DNA of 64,000 nt, taken from assembly GCA_000746765.1 (NCBI GenBank), contig JOSY01000011.1, forward strand, positions 1 through 64,000, in the 5' to 3' direction. Below, in pieces: positions 35,134 through 44,290 of the stretch (its first letter is position 1; the number at the start of each line of letters is the position of its first letter). Made by a program: the position numbers and the translations under genes. Source of the stretch: Marine Group I thaumarchaeote SCGC AAA799-D11 (GTDB taxonomy: Archaea; Thermoproteota; Nitrososphaeria; Nitrososphaerales; Nitrosopumilaceae). The notes under the pieces were generated by a model. The model ran no database searches. It saw nothing but the letters and a program-made list of their open reading frames with translations, and had not been told where the DNA came from.

Positions 35134-36534
35134 ATGGCAACTGAAAACCTTGACATGGATTATTCAAAATATGATTTTAAAGACTCTACAGAAATGTATG
35201 TCCACCTTAGCAAGAAAGGCCTGACTAAGGAAACAGTAATTGGCATCAGCAAGATGAAAGATGAACCACAATGGATGCTTGATTTTAGACTACGTTCTTA
35301 TGAAATTTTTATGAAAAAACCAATGCCAACTTGGGGTGGAGATCTAAGTGTCATTGATTTTCAAAATATCTACTATTATGCAAAAGCATCTGAGAAGACA
35401 GAAAAGAACTGGGATGATGTTCCAGAAGATGTCAAAAACACTTTTGACAAACTAGGAATTCCAGAAGCTGAAAAGAAATTCTTGGCAGGTGTCGGCGCAC
35501 AATACGAATCTGAGGTTGTATATCACAATCTAAGAGAAGACTTGCAAAAACAAGGTGTTCTCTTTTTGGATACCGACTCTGCTCTAAAAGAGCACCCTGA
35601 AATTTTCAAAAAGTATTTCGGAAAAGTTATCCCTCCAGAGGATAACAAATTTGCAGCACTAAACAGTGCAGTTTGGAGTGGTGGTTCATTCATCTATGTT
35701 CCACCTGGTGTCAAAGTTGACATGCCCCTTCAAGCATACTTTAGAATTAATGCTGAAAACATTGGTCAATTTGAAAGAACATTGATTATTGTAGATGAAG
35801 GTGCAGACGTACACTACATTGAAGGTTGTACTGCTCCTGTTTACTCTTCAGAGTCATTGCACTCTGCAGTTGTTGAACTAGTTGCACACAAAGATGCACA
35901 TCTAAGATACACAACAATCCAAAACTGGAGTAACGATGTTTACAATCTCGTAACAAAACGAGCTTATGCATATGAAGGTGCAACAGTTGAATGGATTGAT
36001 GGAAATATTGGAAGCAAACTTACAATGAAATACCCTGGTGTCTATCTAATGGGTGAGCGTGCTTATGGTGAAACACTCTCTATTGCATTTGCAGGAAAGG
36101 GACAACACCAAGACACAGGTGCAAAAATGGTTCACTTGGCACCAAATACTACCTCTAAAATTACATCCAAATCCGTAAGTAGATTGGATGGACGTTCCAC
36201 TTACAGAGGATTGCTTAACGTAGCAAAAGGAGCTACTAACGTAAAATCTACTGTGAGATGTGATGCACTACTATTAGACGATACATCAAAAACTGATACA
36301 TATCCATATATGGAAATCAATCAGGAAGATGCCACAATCACTCATGAAGCAACAGTTGGAAAAATTGGTGATGAACAAATCTTCTATCTTATGAGCAGAG
36401 GATTTTCTGAGGAAGAGGCATTGTCCTTAATTGTTAACGGTTTCATGGAACCATTTACCAAAGAACTTCCAATGGAGTACGCAGTCGAACTAAACAGACT
36501 CATCAAACTAGAGATGGACGACTCTGTGGGATAA
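35134..36534 (+). CDS. sufB: Fe-S cluster assembly scaffold SufB
   Basis: A 466-residue SufB with the right-handed beta-helix core. Landmarks include [60 protein letters not shown] and [21 protein letters not shown] use ATG 35134, since a TTG 6 nt upstream lies closer to the TATA box. With SufD and SufC it forms the scaffold that builds iron-sulfur clusters. It is the first gene of the operon sufB-sufD-Rieske-sufS-sufU. Confidence 0.96.
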   Translation: MATENLDMDYSKYDFKDSTEMYVHLSKKGLTKETVIGISKMKDEPQWMLDFRLRSYEIFMKKPMPTWGGDLSVIDFQNIYYYAKASEKTEKNWDDVPEDVKNTFDKLGIPEAEKKFLAGVGAQYESEVVYHNLREDLQKQGVLFLDTDSALKEHPEIFKKYFGKVIPPEDNKFAALNSAVWSGGSFIYVPPGVKVDMPLQAYFRINAENIGQFERTLIIVDEGADVHYIEGCTAPVYSSESLHSAVVELVAHKDAHLRYTTIQNWSNDVYNLVTKRAYAYEGATVEWIDGNIGSKLTMKYPGVYLMGERAYGETLSIAFAGKGQHQDTGAKMVHLAPNTTSKITSKSVSRLDGRSTYRGLLNVAKGATNVKSTVRCDALLLDDTSKTDTYPYMEINQEDATITHEATVGKIGDEQIFYLMSRGFSEEEALSLIVNGFMEPFTKELPMEYAVELNRLIKLEMDDSVG

Positions 36535-36559
36535 ACTCCCATTTTCATTTTGATTAAAC

Positions 36560-37957
36560 ATGTCTCAAACACTTTCCAAATTAGACACAAGTCACATTGA
36601 TGAAATTTCTTCATCATACAATGAACCTGATTGGCTAAAAGATTACAGAAAAGACTCTTTGTCTGTTTATGACAGCCTTCCAATTGAACTGTCCCCTCTT
36701 TACAATAAGTACACTGATGCAAAAAAAATGGATCCTGAAAAAGTTTCATTGTCTGCATCAACTGCACAAACTACACCTTCTTTTCTTCAAAAAAGATTGG
36801 GCGAACTTGAAAACGAAATTTGCGTTATCCAAATTGGCACACACATAACTAAAATCAACCTACCTGAAGATCTAAAATCCAAAGGATTAGTAATCTCTTC
36901 TATTTCTGATGCAATTGCAAATAATTCTGAACTAGTCAAAAAAGCACTAGAAACATCAAAGTCTCAAGATGATAAATTCACTGCCTTAAACAATGCAGCC
37001 TTTAACTCAGGCATATTCATCCACATTCCACGTAATTTGATTCTAGAAAAACCAATTCATTTCTTATCTTGCTTGTCTGATGATGGGCTTTCAGTAATAT
37101 CTAGGAACATCATTTTTGCTGATGAAAGTAGCAAAGCAACAGTTGTCCAAGAACTGTATTCTCCAAAATCTGATTCTCAACAAGCATATCTGGAATTACT
37201 TAACACCAATGTTGCAGCAAATGCACAACTTGATGTTACCACATTACAAATGATTGATCAACATGCAGTTAACTTTTCTACACGAAGAACTGATCTTGCA
37301 CAAGATGCAAAAATAAACTGGTATTCTGGACTCTTTGGTTCAATGCTGTCCAGATACAAAATTGACTATTTCCTAAATGGAACAGGTGCATCCTCAAATG
37401 ATTCAGAAGTTGTCTTTGGAAATAATGAACAATCATTTGACATTCAAACAAATGTGAATCATGAGAGCCCTGCAACTGAGGGACGTGTAGTTGAAAAATC
37501 AATCCTTAGAAACAAATCAAAATCTTTGTTCAAAGGTATGATTCGAATTAAAGAAAATGCTGTAAAATCAAACTCTTTTCTGTCTGGCCGTTCAATCCTG
37601 TTGGATAAAGATGCAAAATCTGATGCAATTCCTGGGCTTGAAATTTTCACAAATGATGTTAAAGCAACGCACTCCGCATCAGTAGCTCAAATTGATGAAG
37701 AACAAGTATTCTATTTGAAAACAAGATGTCTAAGCCATGAAGAAGCTGAAAGAACTATTGTTGAAGGATTTTTGGAACCACTTTCAAGAAAGATGTCTTA
37801 CCAAGTCAGGGCATGGATTGCTTATCTTATTGAATCAAAATGGGAAAACCGTGAACTTACTGTCAATACTGATGAAGAACTAACCAAATTTGTTGAAGTA
37901 GAAGAAACACGTTACAACGAAGATGCCGAAATAGAACAACACTACAAGTATAGGTGA
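36560..37957 (+). CDS. sufD: Fe-S cluster assembly protein SufD
   Basis: A 465-residue SufB/SufD-family protein. The C-terminal region is typical (LLDKDAKSDAIPGLEIFTND, ATHSASVAQIDEEQVFYLKT, followed by LSHEEAERTIVEGFLEPL). The N-terminal part is less conserved, as is usual for SufD. It lies 25 nt after sufB and overlaps the Rieske gene by 4 nt. It pairs with SufB in the scaffold. Confidence 0.95.
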   Translation: MSQTLSKLDTSHIDEISSSYNEPDWLKDYRKDSLSVYDSLPIELSPLYNKYTDAKKMDPEKVSLSASTAQTTPSFLQKRLGELENEICVIQIGTHITKINLPEDLKSKGLVISSISDAIANNSELVKKALETSKSQDDKFTALNNAAFNSGIFIHIPRNLILEKPIHFLSCLSDDGLSVISRNIIFADESSKATVVQELYSPKSDSQQAYLELLNTNVAANAQLDVTTLQMIDQHAVNFSTRRTDLAQDAKINWYSGLFGSMLSRYKIDYFLNGTGASSNDSEVVFGNNEQSFDIQTNVNHESPATEGRVVEKSILRNKSKSLFKGMIRIKENAVKSNSFLSGRSILLDKDAKSDAIPGLEIFTNDVKATHSASVAQIDEEQVFYLKTRCLSHEEAERTIVEGFLEPLSRKMSYQVRAWIAYLIESKWENRELTVNTDEELTKFVEVEETRYNEDAEIEQHYKYR

Positions 37958-38271
37958 TTTTTTTGTCTGAATGGATAAAGGCCTGTAATATAGATCAAGT
38001 AAAAGAAGGACAACTTTTTGGGTTTACACATGATGAAAAAAAAATTCTTTTAGCAAATCTAAAGGGAAAAATCCATGCAACAGACCTAATTTGTACTCAT
38101 GCTGATGCTGATCTTTCAACTGGATTTCTAAGTGATGAAGGTGTACGATGTCCATTACATCTCTCTGTTTTCAACTTAGAGAATGGTGCACCTCAAAACC
38201 TTCCTGCTGAAACACCTCTAAAAGTATACAATGTTAAAATAGACGACAGCGAAATTTACGTGGAGGTTTAG
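37954..38271 (+). CDS. Rieske-type [2Fe-2S] ferredoxin
   Basis: A 105-residue protein with the Rieske ligand pattern C47-T-H49 and C66-P-L-H69, the small non-heme ferredoxin type (like NirD or BphA3). It starts at GTG overlapping sufD by 4 nt; TTG at 37963 is an alternative. It lies inside the suf operon, so it may supply electrons for cluster assembly or be an assembly client. There is no membrane anchor. Confidence 0.9.
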   Translation: MIFLSEWIKACNIDQVKEGQLFGFTHDEKKILLANLKGKIHATDLICTHADADLSTGFLSDEGVRCPLHLSVFNLENGAPQNLPAETPLKVYNVKIDDSEIYVEV

Positions 38272-38274
38272 GAT

Positions 38275-39519
38275 ATGCAAAGTGTAGAATCAACTTTTGA
38301 AAATTTAAGAAAAGATTTCCCTATACTTACAAGAACTGTTAGAGATAACAAACATCTAGTTTATCTTGATAATGCATCTACTACACAAAAACCAAATCAA
38401 GTAATTGATGCTATTACTGATTATTACCAAAACCATAATGCAAATATCCACAGAGCAGTTTATGCTCTAGCTGAAGAAGCAACAGAAGCCTATGAAAGTA
38501 CCAGAGATAAAATTGCTAATTTTGTTAACATCAAAGACAGACAAGAAATCATCTTTGTTAGGGGAACTACTGAAGCAATTAATCTAGTTGCATATGCATG
38601 GGGAAGACCTCACATTAATGAAGGAGATATTATTGTCACTACCGAATACGAACATCATAGCAACATTGTTCCATGGCAACTTCTTACCCAAGAAAAACGC
38701 GCTAAACTAGAATACATTGGAATGGATGATAATGGGGAATTAATTCTAGATGATCTTGATAAATATCTTGCAACAGGTAAAGTGAAACTGGTCACATTTA
38801 GTTTGATGTCTAATGTACTTGGTACAATTACTGATGCCAAAAAAATTATTGAAAAATGCAAGGCCGCAGGTGTTCCTACTTTAGTTGACGGGGCTCAAGC
38901 AGTTCCTCACATGAAAGTTGACCTTGAAGATTTAGGATGTGATTTCTTTGCATTTTCTGGGCACAAAATGTTAGGACCCACTGGAATTGGTGTACTGTGG
39001 GTTAGAAAATCTGTACTTAACACAATGAGCCCTTTCCATGGAGGCGGTGACATGATTCGAGAAGTTCACAAATACGAGACTACTTGGAATGACTTGCCTT
39101 ACAAATTTGAAGCTGGAACTCCTAACATTGCTGATGTTGTTGGTCTAGGGGCCGCAATTGACTATCTTACCAAAATTGGAATGGACAATATTCGTGAGCA
39201 TGAAATTGAATTAACAAAATATGCAATTGAGAAATTATCTCAAGTTAAGGGACTTCACATCTATGGCACTAAAGATATTTCAAAACGTGGAGGTGTTATC
39301 TCGTTTAATTTTGCAGATGTGCATCCGCATGATGTTGCACAAATTATTGATGAGGAAGGAATTGCAGTACGTTCTGGCCATCATTGTGCACAGGTATTGA
39401 TGGAGAGACTAAACGTTGCTGCTACTTCAAGAGCCAGTTTTTACATTTACAATACTAAAGAAGATATTGATGTACTTGTTAATTCATTAAATACGGTGGC
39501 AAAGGTGTTTAAGTTATGA
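38275..39519 (+). CDS. sufS: Cysteine desulfurase SufS
   Basis: A 414-residue class V aminotransferase. The PLP lysine is in FSGHKMLGPTGIGVLW, and the active-site Cys is in VRSGHHCAQVLM. VYLDNASTTQKP is the N-terminal hallmark. The group II (SufS/CsdA) length and motif spacing are normal. It overlaps sufU by 4 nt. It draws sulfur from cysteine for the Suf machinery. Confidence 0.96.
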   Translation: MQSVESTFENLRKDFPILTRTVRDNKHLVYLDNASTTQKPNQVIDAITDYYQNHNANIHRAVYALAEEATEAYESTRDKIANFVNIKDRQEIIFVRGTTEAINLVAYAWGRPHINEGDIIVTTEYEHHSNIVPWQLLTQEKRAKLEYIGMDDNGELILDDLDKYLATGKVKLVTFSLMSNVLGTITDAKKIIEKCKAAGVPTLVDGAQAVPHMKVDLEDLGCDFFAFSGHKMLGPTGIGVLWVRKSVLNTMSPFHGGGDMIREVHKYETTWNDLPYKFEAGTPNIADVVGLGAAIDYLTKIGMDNIREHEIELTKYAIEKLSQVKGLHIYGTKDISKRGGVISFNFADVHPHDVAQIIDEEGIAVRSGHHCAQVLMERLNVAATSRASFYIYNTKEDIDVLVNSLNTVAKVFKL

Positions 39520-39959
39520 GTAGTAATGCTGACATTTACCATGAAATGATTGTAGATTATTCAAGAAACCCCATAAATTATGGAGAGATAGAAGATCATG
39601 ATGTAACTTTCCATGACTCTAATCCATTATGTGGTGATAGTATCGACATTGATATGAAAATTGATGATAACAAAGTAACTGATATCAAATTCCATGGTAA
39701 GGGGTGTGCAATCTGCATGGCATGTTCTTCAGTTTTAACTGAAATCACTAAAGGAAAAAGCCTTGAAGATGTAAGAAATATCGAAAAAAATGATGTCCTA
39801 AGTGAGTTGGGATTAGAACACCTACAAGCAGTCCGAATCAAATGCGCTTTACTTTCTCTCAAAGTACTCAAATCTGCTCTTTACACATACATTGGAAAGC
39901 ATCTTGAAAATTCCAAAGATGTGGATAAACTAAAAGAAGAGGCAGCAAACCTGTACTAG
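39516..39959 (+). CDS. sufU: SufU/IscU-like sulfur acceptor or scaffold protein
   Basis: A 147-residue IscU-fold protein with three ligand Cys: NPLCGDSI, GCAICMACSSVL (two) and RIKCALLSLKVL, plus the SufU-type Asp. The sequence spacing fits SufU, the zinc-dependent sulfur acceptor that works with SufS. It follows sufS with a 4-nt overlap and precedes a small gene by one base. Confidence 0.94.
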   Translation: MSSNADIYHEMIVDYSRNPINYGEIEDHDVTFHDSNPLCGDSIDIDMKIDDNKVTDIKFHGKGCAICMACSSVLTEITKGKSLEDVRNIEKNDVLSELGLEHLQAVRIKCALLSLKVLKSALYTYIGKHLENSKDVDKLKEEAANLY

Positions 39960-39960
39960 T

Positions 39961-40305
39961 ATGAGTTTTACTCCTAAAACACCAATTGAGCTTCAAATAA
40001 GAAAAATAATCTTTGAAAAATTCAATGAGGTAGATACCATTTTTACAAATGATTCTATTTTTGAAATTCTCAAAACATATGGTGACATTAACCCTTCATG
40101 GATAATTGATGATCTCGAGCCTTTTATCAACGACTTGTGTGATTCTGGCCTTGCAAGAAATGTTGCTCAGAATTTTACCACCATTCATCTGAAACTCTTT
40201 GATGCTGTTGAAAAACTTCATTGCAATGCTTGCAATCAAGACATCTTTCTTGGAAAATCTGAAGATAGAGTTTGCCCAAACTCTTCGTGTAAATCTACTA
40301 TTTAG
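39961..40305 (+). CDS. Small zinc-ribbon protein at the end of the suf operon
   Basis: A 114-residue protein. Residues 1-80 form a small helical, possibly winged domain (FEILKTYGDINPSWIIDDLE). A C-terminal zinc ribbon follows (CNACN...CPNSSC). It begins one base after sufU and is thus probably co-transcribed. No family is recognised. It overlaps the convergent pgk gene by 8 nt. Confidence 0.7.
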   Translation: MSFTPKTPIELQIRKIIFEKFNEVDTIFTNDSIFEILKTYGDINPSWIIDDLEPFINDLCDSGLARNVAQNFTTIHLKLFDAVEKLHCNACNQDIFLGKSEDRVCPNSSCKSTI

Positions 40306-41524
40306 ATTGGTGTCTTATTCTAGCATCTTCTAATGCTTTAATCATTGGCAATTTTTCTCCTGTAAGGTATAACACTAAAGCTCCCCCGGCAGTACTGATG
40401 TGATTAATTTTATCTGCCAGTCCTTGCTGCTTTAGTGCAGTTGTCAGGTGACCTCCACTAACAATTGTTGTTGCCATTGAATTTGCTACTGCAGTCAGTA
40501 ATGCTTTAGTTCCAAAACTGAAATTTTCTTTTTCAAAAAATCCTGCCGGACCGCTGATAAATACAGTTCCTGCACCTGCAATTAATTTTGAATAATATTC
40601 TACAGTTTTTGGACCTAAATCAAATATCTTGTCCCCCTTGCCCATCTCTCTTACATCCATCTCGACTCTCTCACCGTCTTTGTCAATTGCAATGTCTACT
40701 GGTGTTGCAAAGACGTCTGGATATTCGCCTATCAATGTGTGAGCTTTTGCGACAACTTCTTCTTCTCTTTTGATTCCAAGTGAGGATTTCACTCTAGCTT
40801 GTGCACGCATGAACACATTTCCAATTAATCCTGTTAGTAAGACATGATCTGCTCTGCCGTTTTGAATAAGTAATTTGATTGCCTCAAGCCTATCTGGTAC
40901 TTTAGAGCCTCCTAAAACTATCACATGAGGTGCCTTTGCAACAGTCATGATTTCATCAAGATTTCTAACTTCTCTTTCCACAATTCTTCCTGCACATGCA
41001 GGTAGTACTTGTGGAAATCCTACAATTGATGGGTGTGATCTGTGTGCACTAGGAAATGAATCTAAAACACAGAGATCAAACAGTTTTGCTAATCGAGTAA
41101 CCATAATTGTTTTTGCTGCATTTTCTGGAGTAAACTCGTAATTTTCTTCAGCACATAATCTGAGATTATCTAAAAGTAAGATGTCTCCACTTTCTAAATT
41201 TTTAATCGCATTTTGTGCAGCTTCTCCAATAACATCTTCAACATATTTTATTTCCCGATTCATTAATTTTTCAAGAACTTTTGCATGTTTGTCCATTCCA
41301 GTATAATCGTTATTCCCGACTCTTCCTTGGTGTGACGCAACAACCACTTTGGCATCTTTTAGTGACTGCAGTGTTTCTATGGCTTCTTCAATTCTTTTAG
41401 TACCTGAAATCTCCATGGTTTCTGGATCGATTGGACAATTCATGTCTACTCTCAAAAAAACGGTTTTACCTTTTAGGTCAAAATCATCTAGTGTGAGTAC
41501 CTTCACGACTTTTCTATTATGCAC
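40298..41524 (-). CDS. pgk: Phosphoglycerate kinase
   Basis: A 408-residue archaeal PGK. The N-terminal substrate site is FLRVDMNCPI; VVASHQGRVG and FPSAHRSHPS follow, and the C-terminal nucleotide site ends in VSGGHLTTALKQQG. It interconverts 1,3-bisphosphoglycerate and 3-phosphoglycerate; in an autotroph mainly for gluconeogenesis. The ATG is at 41524. It is convergent with the suf operon. Confidence 0.95.
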   Translation of the reverse strand: MHNRKVVKVLTLDDFDLKGKTVFLRVDMNCPIDPETMEISGTKRIEEAIETLQSLKDAKVVVASHQGRVGNNDYTGMDKHAKVLEKLMNREIKYVEDVIGEAAQNAIKNLESGDILLLDNLRLCAEENYEFTPENAAKTIMVTRLAKLFDLCVLDSFPSAHRSHPSIVGFPQVLPACAGRIVEREVRNLDEIMTVAKAPHVIVLGGSKVPDRLEAIKLLIQNGRADHVLLTGLIGNVFMRAQARVKSSLGIKREEEVVAKAHTLIGEYPDVFATPVDIAIDKDGERVEMDVREMGKGDKIFDLGPKTVEYYSKLIAGAGTVFISGPAGFFEKENFSFGTKALLTAVANSMATTIVSGGHLTTALKQQGLADKINHISTAGGALVLYLTGEKLPMIKALEDARIRHQSK

Positions 41525-41642
41525 TTGGTTAAATTCTTTGAGCCGATCAGAATTATTCGGTTAACTTTGTTTTCAAAAATATTGATTTCCAAAACTTATC
41601 TATTGACAAAAATTAAAAGATGTGTAAATGGAGTTTGATTGA

Positions 41643-42311
41643 TTGCAAAGCTGGCTTTTTGACATCAGGTCTCGTTCATTTGTATTACTGACAATTTTAT
41701 TTTTGATTTTAACTGGATTAGTGTATTCTGGGGTTACTGAAAGCTTTGATCAAAATGTAGTTTCATTTTTCTCTGAAAATGTTGGAAACCCCACACTTGA
41801 CATCATAATGCAGTATGTAACGGAAAGTGGTGATGTCTTTAACATGTTGATATTTGGAATTGTGATGTTAATTATTCCAAAAACTCGAAGGATAGGAATT
41901 ACTCTTATGATATTGATTGTATTGTCTACTCTTCTAACTGGATACATAAAATGTGGAATTGACCGTGATAGGCCTGATTTTGATTATGAAGGTGTAGAGT
42001 TTCCAGTGGAGATTAGCCGTGATACTTTTGCTCTGTTTTGTGAGGGTGGATTTGATGCTTCTTACCCCTCTGGGCATGCTGCTAGGGCTATGATATTTGG
42101 AATCATTTTGGGATATGCATTGTCTGAAAGGTTCCCTAGGGGTGCATATTTGCTGTTCTTGTATCCTGTGATGATCTCTTTGAGCAGAATCTATGTTTTG
42201 CAACATTATCCTATGGATGTGATAGGTGGAACTGTTATCGGAATTATGCTTGCTGGTGTGATGGCAAATAGAACAAAACTTTACAAAATTTTTGATAAAT
42301 CAAAAACCTAA
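41643..42311 (+). CDS. PAP2-family membrane phosphatase
   Basis: A 222-residue membrane protein starting at TTG. It has all three PAP2 motifs: KCGIDRDRP, PSGHAARAM and SRIYVLQHYPMD. About five to six helices surround them. Members remove phosphate from lipid phosphates such as polyprenyl pyrophosphate or phosphatidate. It is convergent with the gene at 42300 and overlaps it by 12 nt. Confidence 0.92.
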   Translation: MQSWLFDIRSRSFVLLTILFLILTGLVYSGVTESFDQNVVSFFSENVGNPTLDIIMQYVTESGDVFNMLIFGIVMLIIPKTRRIGITLMILIVLSTLLTGYIKCGIDRDRPDFDYEGVEFPVEISRDTFALFCEGGFDASYPSGHAARAMIFGIILGYALSERFPRGAYLLFLYPVMISLSRIYVLQHYPMDVIGGTVIGIMLAGVMANRTKLYKIFDKSKT

Positions 42312-42623
42312 TTCAGTTAATGCAGAATTGCTAATCAAAACTATTGCATAATGTTTGTCATCGTGATGATATGTCCAATATCTAACATCACGAATTTCAT
42401 TTTTTTGTCTTAATCCATGAGTTACTCCAGTTGTAACAGTATATCCGATTCTTTTTGCAAGTTTTGATTCTTTTGGCATTAAAACTCTAAAACCTTCTTT
42501 TTTACCCTGGAATCCAATACTTACCATGTCTTCAACAGCATTTGATGCATCTTTTTCATCTTTAAGATCATATGTTTTTACAACTGGCAAGTCTTTTGGA
42601 TGAAAATCCATGATATTTGTCAT
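42300..42623 (-). CDS. Conserved hypothetical protein
   Basis: A 107-residue soluble protein beginning MTNIMDFHPKDLPVVKTYDL; Met5 could also be the start. It shows alternating strands and a His-rich stretch (YWTYHHDDKHYAIVL). The family is not recognised. The 12-nt overlap with the convergent PAP2 gene is within stop-codon regions only. Confidence 0.6.
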   Translation of the reverse strand: MTNIMDFHPKDLPVVKTYDLKDEKDASNAVEDMVSIGFQGKKEGFRVLMPKESKLAKRIGYTVTTGVTHGLRQKNEIRDVRYWTYHHDDKHYAIVLISNSALTELGF

Positions 42624-42736
42624 ATATCTTGACTAATATTTTTTAAAAAAATGATATTTGCGATCAATATTAGTTAATTTTCTTAACTGGTAAGTCAAAT
42701 CATGATTATATTAACAACTTAATCGACTCTTTTGAT

Positions 42737-43585
42737 TTGTTTGAATCATTGGCATCATTAGAAAAAACAGTTTTACAACTACGTAAAAAACAACAAGAAG
42801 CAACTAAACTAAGAAGAAAAGCAGAAAAACAACTCAAAGAAGTTCTTTCAGCTCAGAGACGTTCTTCTTCAGGTCTTAACTCCCTTGATAAAAAAATAGA
42901 AACTGAAAAAGAAGATGTCTCAGATGTCTCTGACGTTTTAAATCAAAAAAATTCTCAATTAGCAAGTATTGAAAGATTAGTTCAGGCTGCTGAAGAGCGC
43001 TTATCCCGGGAAAAAGAGGCAATTGAACAAACTGAGCAAGAAATTGAATTTTCTGAGACTCCTGAAGAAAAGCAGTATGCTGAGTCAAGATTACGCTCAT
43101 TAAGGGATCATGTTGAAGAATTGACTTCTGAAATTAAGAGTAGACAAAAAACTGCAAAAAAAATTGCTGAAGATGTTGCCAAATATGATAGCATAAAATC
43201 AAAAATTTCAACTAAAATCCAAAAGCAATCTAAATCAAAACCCTCACTCCGTGAGACAATGACATCCAGTAAGAAAGCAGCAGAAAAATTTGTCAAAGAA
43301 GTAGAAAGGAGAACAAAAGCTGAGGAATCTGCAAAGAGAGCATTAGCAAAAGCGTCTGCAAAATTAAAAGAACTTTTGGCTAAACGAAAAACTGCAGCTA
43401 AAAAGAAGGCAACTAAAAAGAAACCAGCAAGAAAAACTGCAGCTAAAAAGAAGGCAACTAAAAAGAAACCAGCAAGAAAAACTGCAGCTAAAAAGAAAGC
43501 CACTAAAAAGAAACCCGCAAGAAAAACTGCAGCTAAAAAGAAAGCCACTAAAAAGAAACCCGCAAGAAAAGTAGGTTTTGTGTAA
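42737..43585 (+). CDS. Coiled-coil protein with histone-H1-like Lys/Ala-rich tail
   Basis: A 282-residue protein starting at TTG. Residues 1-215 form a long charged coiled coil (LRKKQQEATKLRRKAEKQLK). The tail has four near-perfect copies of a 15-residue unit KTAAKKKATKKKPAR, the same composition as the tails of eukaryotic H1 and bacterial HctB/AlgP-like proteins. It very likely binds DNA or RNA and may shape the nucleoid. The gene is monocistronic, or is followed by the membrane protein at 43595. Confidence 0.85.
   Translation: MFESLASLEKTVLQLRKKQQEATKLRRKAEKQLKEVLSAQRRSSSGLNSLDKKIETEKEDVSDVSDVLNQKNSQLASIERLVQAAEERLSREKEAIEQTEQEIEFSETPEEKQYAESRLRSLRDHVEELTSEIKSRQKTAKKIAEDVAKYDSIKSKISTKIQKQSKSKPSLRETMTSSKKAAEKFVKEVERRTKAEESAKRALAKASAKLKELLAKRKTAAKKKATKKKPARKTAAKKKATKKKPARKTAAKKKATKKKPARKTAAKKKATKKKPARKVGFV
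43388..43567 (+). repeat. Four 45-bp tandem repeats in the histone-H1-like gene
   Basis: Four copies of a 45-bp unit (AAAACTGCAGCTAAAAAGAA and on) encode KTAAKKKATKKKPAR. Units differ at a few third positions; neighbouring copies 1-2 and 3-4 resemble each other most, suggesting growth by duplication of pairs. Repeat number may vary between strains. Confidence 0.85.
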
Positions 43586-43594
43586 ATTTTTACA

Positions 43595-44200
43595 ATGAAA
43601 AAACGTGGGCCGATTATTGCTGTCTCTGGAATAATTTTAGTTGTAATTTCTCTTTCAATTGCAGCATCTGCTATCCCAACTAATGTTACTGGACCTGGTG
43701 ATTTCTTTGTCTCTTCATTGTTTGAAGATATGTTTGATGAAATATCTGATGAAATTCAAATTATGCCTGATGATTCGGCACATTTCTCTTACACGACATA
43801 TTCTTCAGATGTTCCAATTTTGTGGGGTATTCAAATTCTTGATTATCAAGCAGGAGATGAATTATCAATAACAATCTCAAACATTTTTGGTGATGATTAT
43901 GGAACATTCATTCAAGATGAACCTATTCTTTTTGAAGTATTACAAATATCTCAATCTGATACACTAAATCTTGAAATTAAAAATCTCGGTGTAAATGATG
44001 TTACAATAATTACTATGTTTTCTGAAGATCCTGAAAATTCTGAAGCTTTCACAAATCCTGATTCTCCAGTAATGAATATGGTTGTACCATTGATGGTTTC
44101 TGGTATTTTACTAGTTTTGGGAATTATTGTTTCCATAATTGGAGTTATAGTGATACTAGTAGATCTGAAAAATAACTATGATAATAAAAGAAATTATTGA
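43595..44200 (+). CDS. Membrane protein of unknown function
   Basis: A 201-residue protein with an N-terminal hydrophobic helix (IIAVSGIILVVISLSIAAS), an outer acidic beta-domain of about 120 residues, and a C-terminal helix (MVSGILLVLGIIVSIIGVIV) with a short basic tail. This places the middle outside the membrane. No family is recognised. It lies 10 nt after the histone-H1-like gene. Confidence 0.7.
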   Translation: MKKRGPIIAVSGIILVVISLSIAASAIPTNVTGPGDFFVSSLFEDMFDEISDEIQIMPDDSAHFSYTTYSSDVPILWGIQILDYQAGDELSITISNIFGDDYGTFIQDEPILFEVLQISQSDTLNLEIKNLGVNDVTIITMFSEDPENSEAFTNPDSPVMNMVVPLMVSGILLVLGIIVSIIGVIVILVDLKNNYDNKRNY

Positions 44201-44290
44201 GGAATAACTATGAAAAAATTCACAATTATTTTTTACCGTGATTGAAAATCATCATTATTTTTAATTAATACTATGTGAAATTCTTAAAAG

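Noticed and set aside
43108..43548. Minus-strand 146-residue frame with AAFFLAAVFLAGFFLV repeats
   Set aside because: It is the antisense of the lysine-rich tandem repeats and has no independent support.
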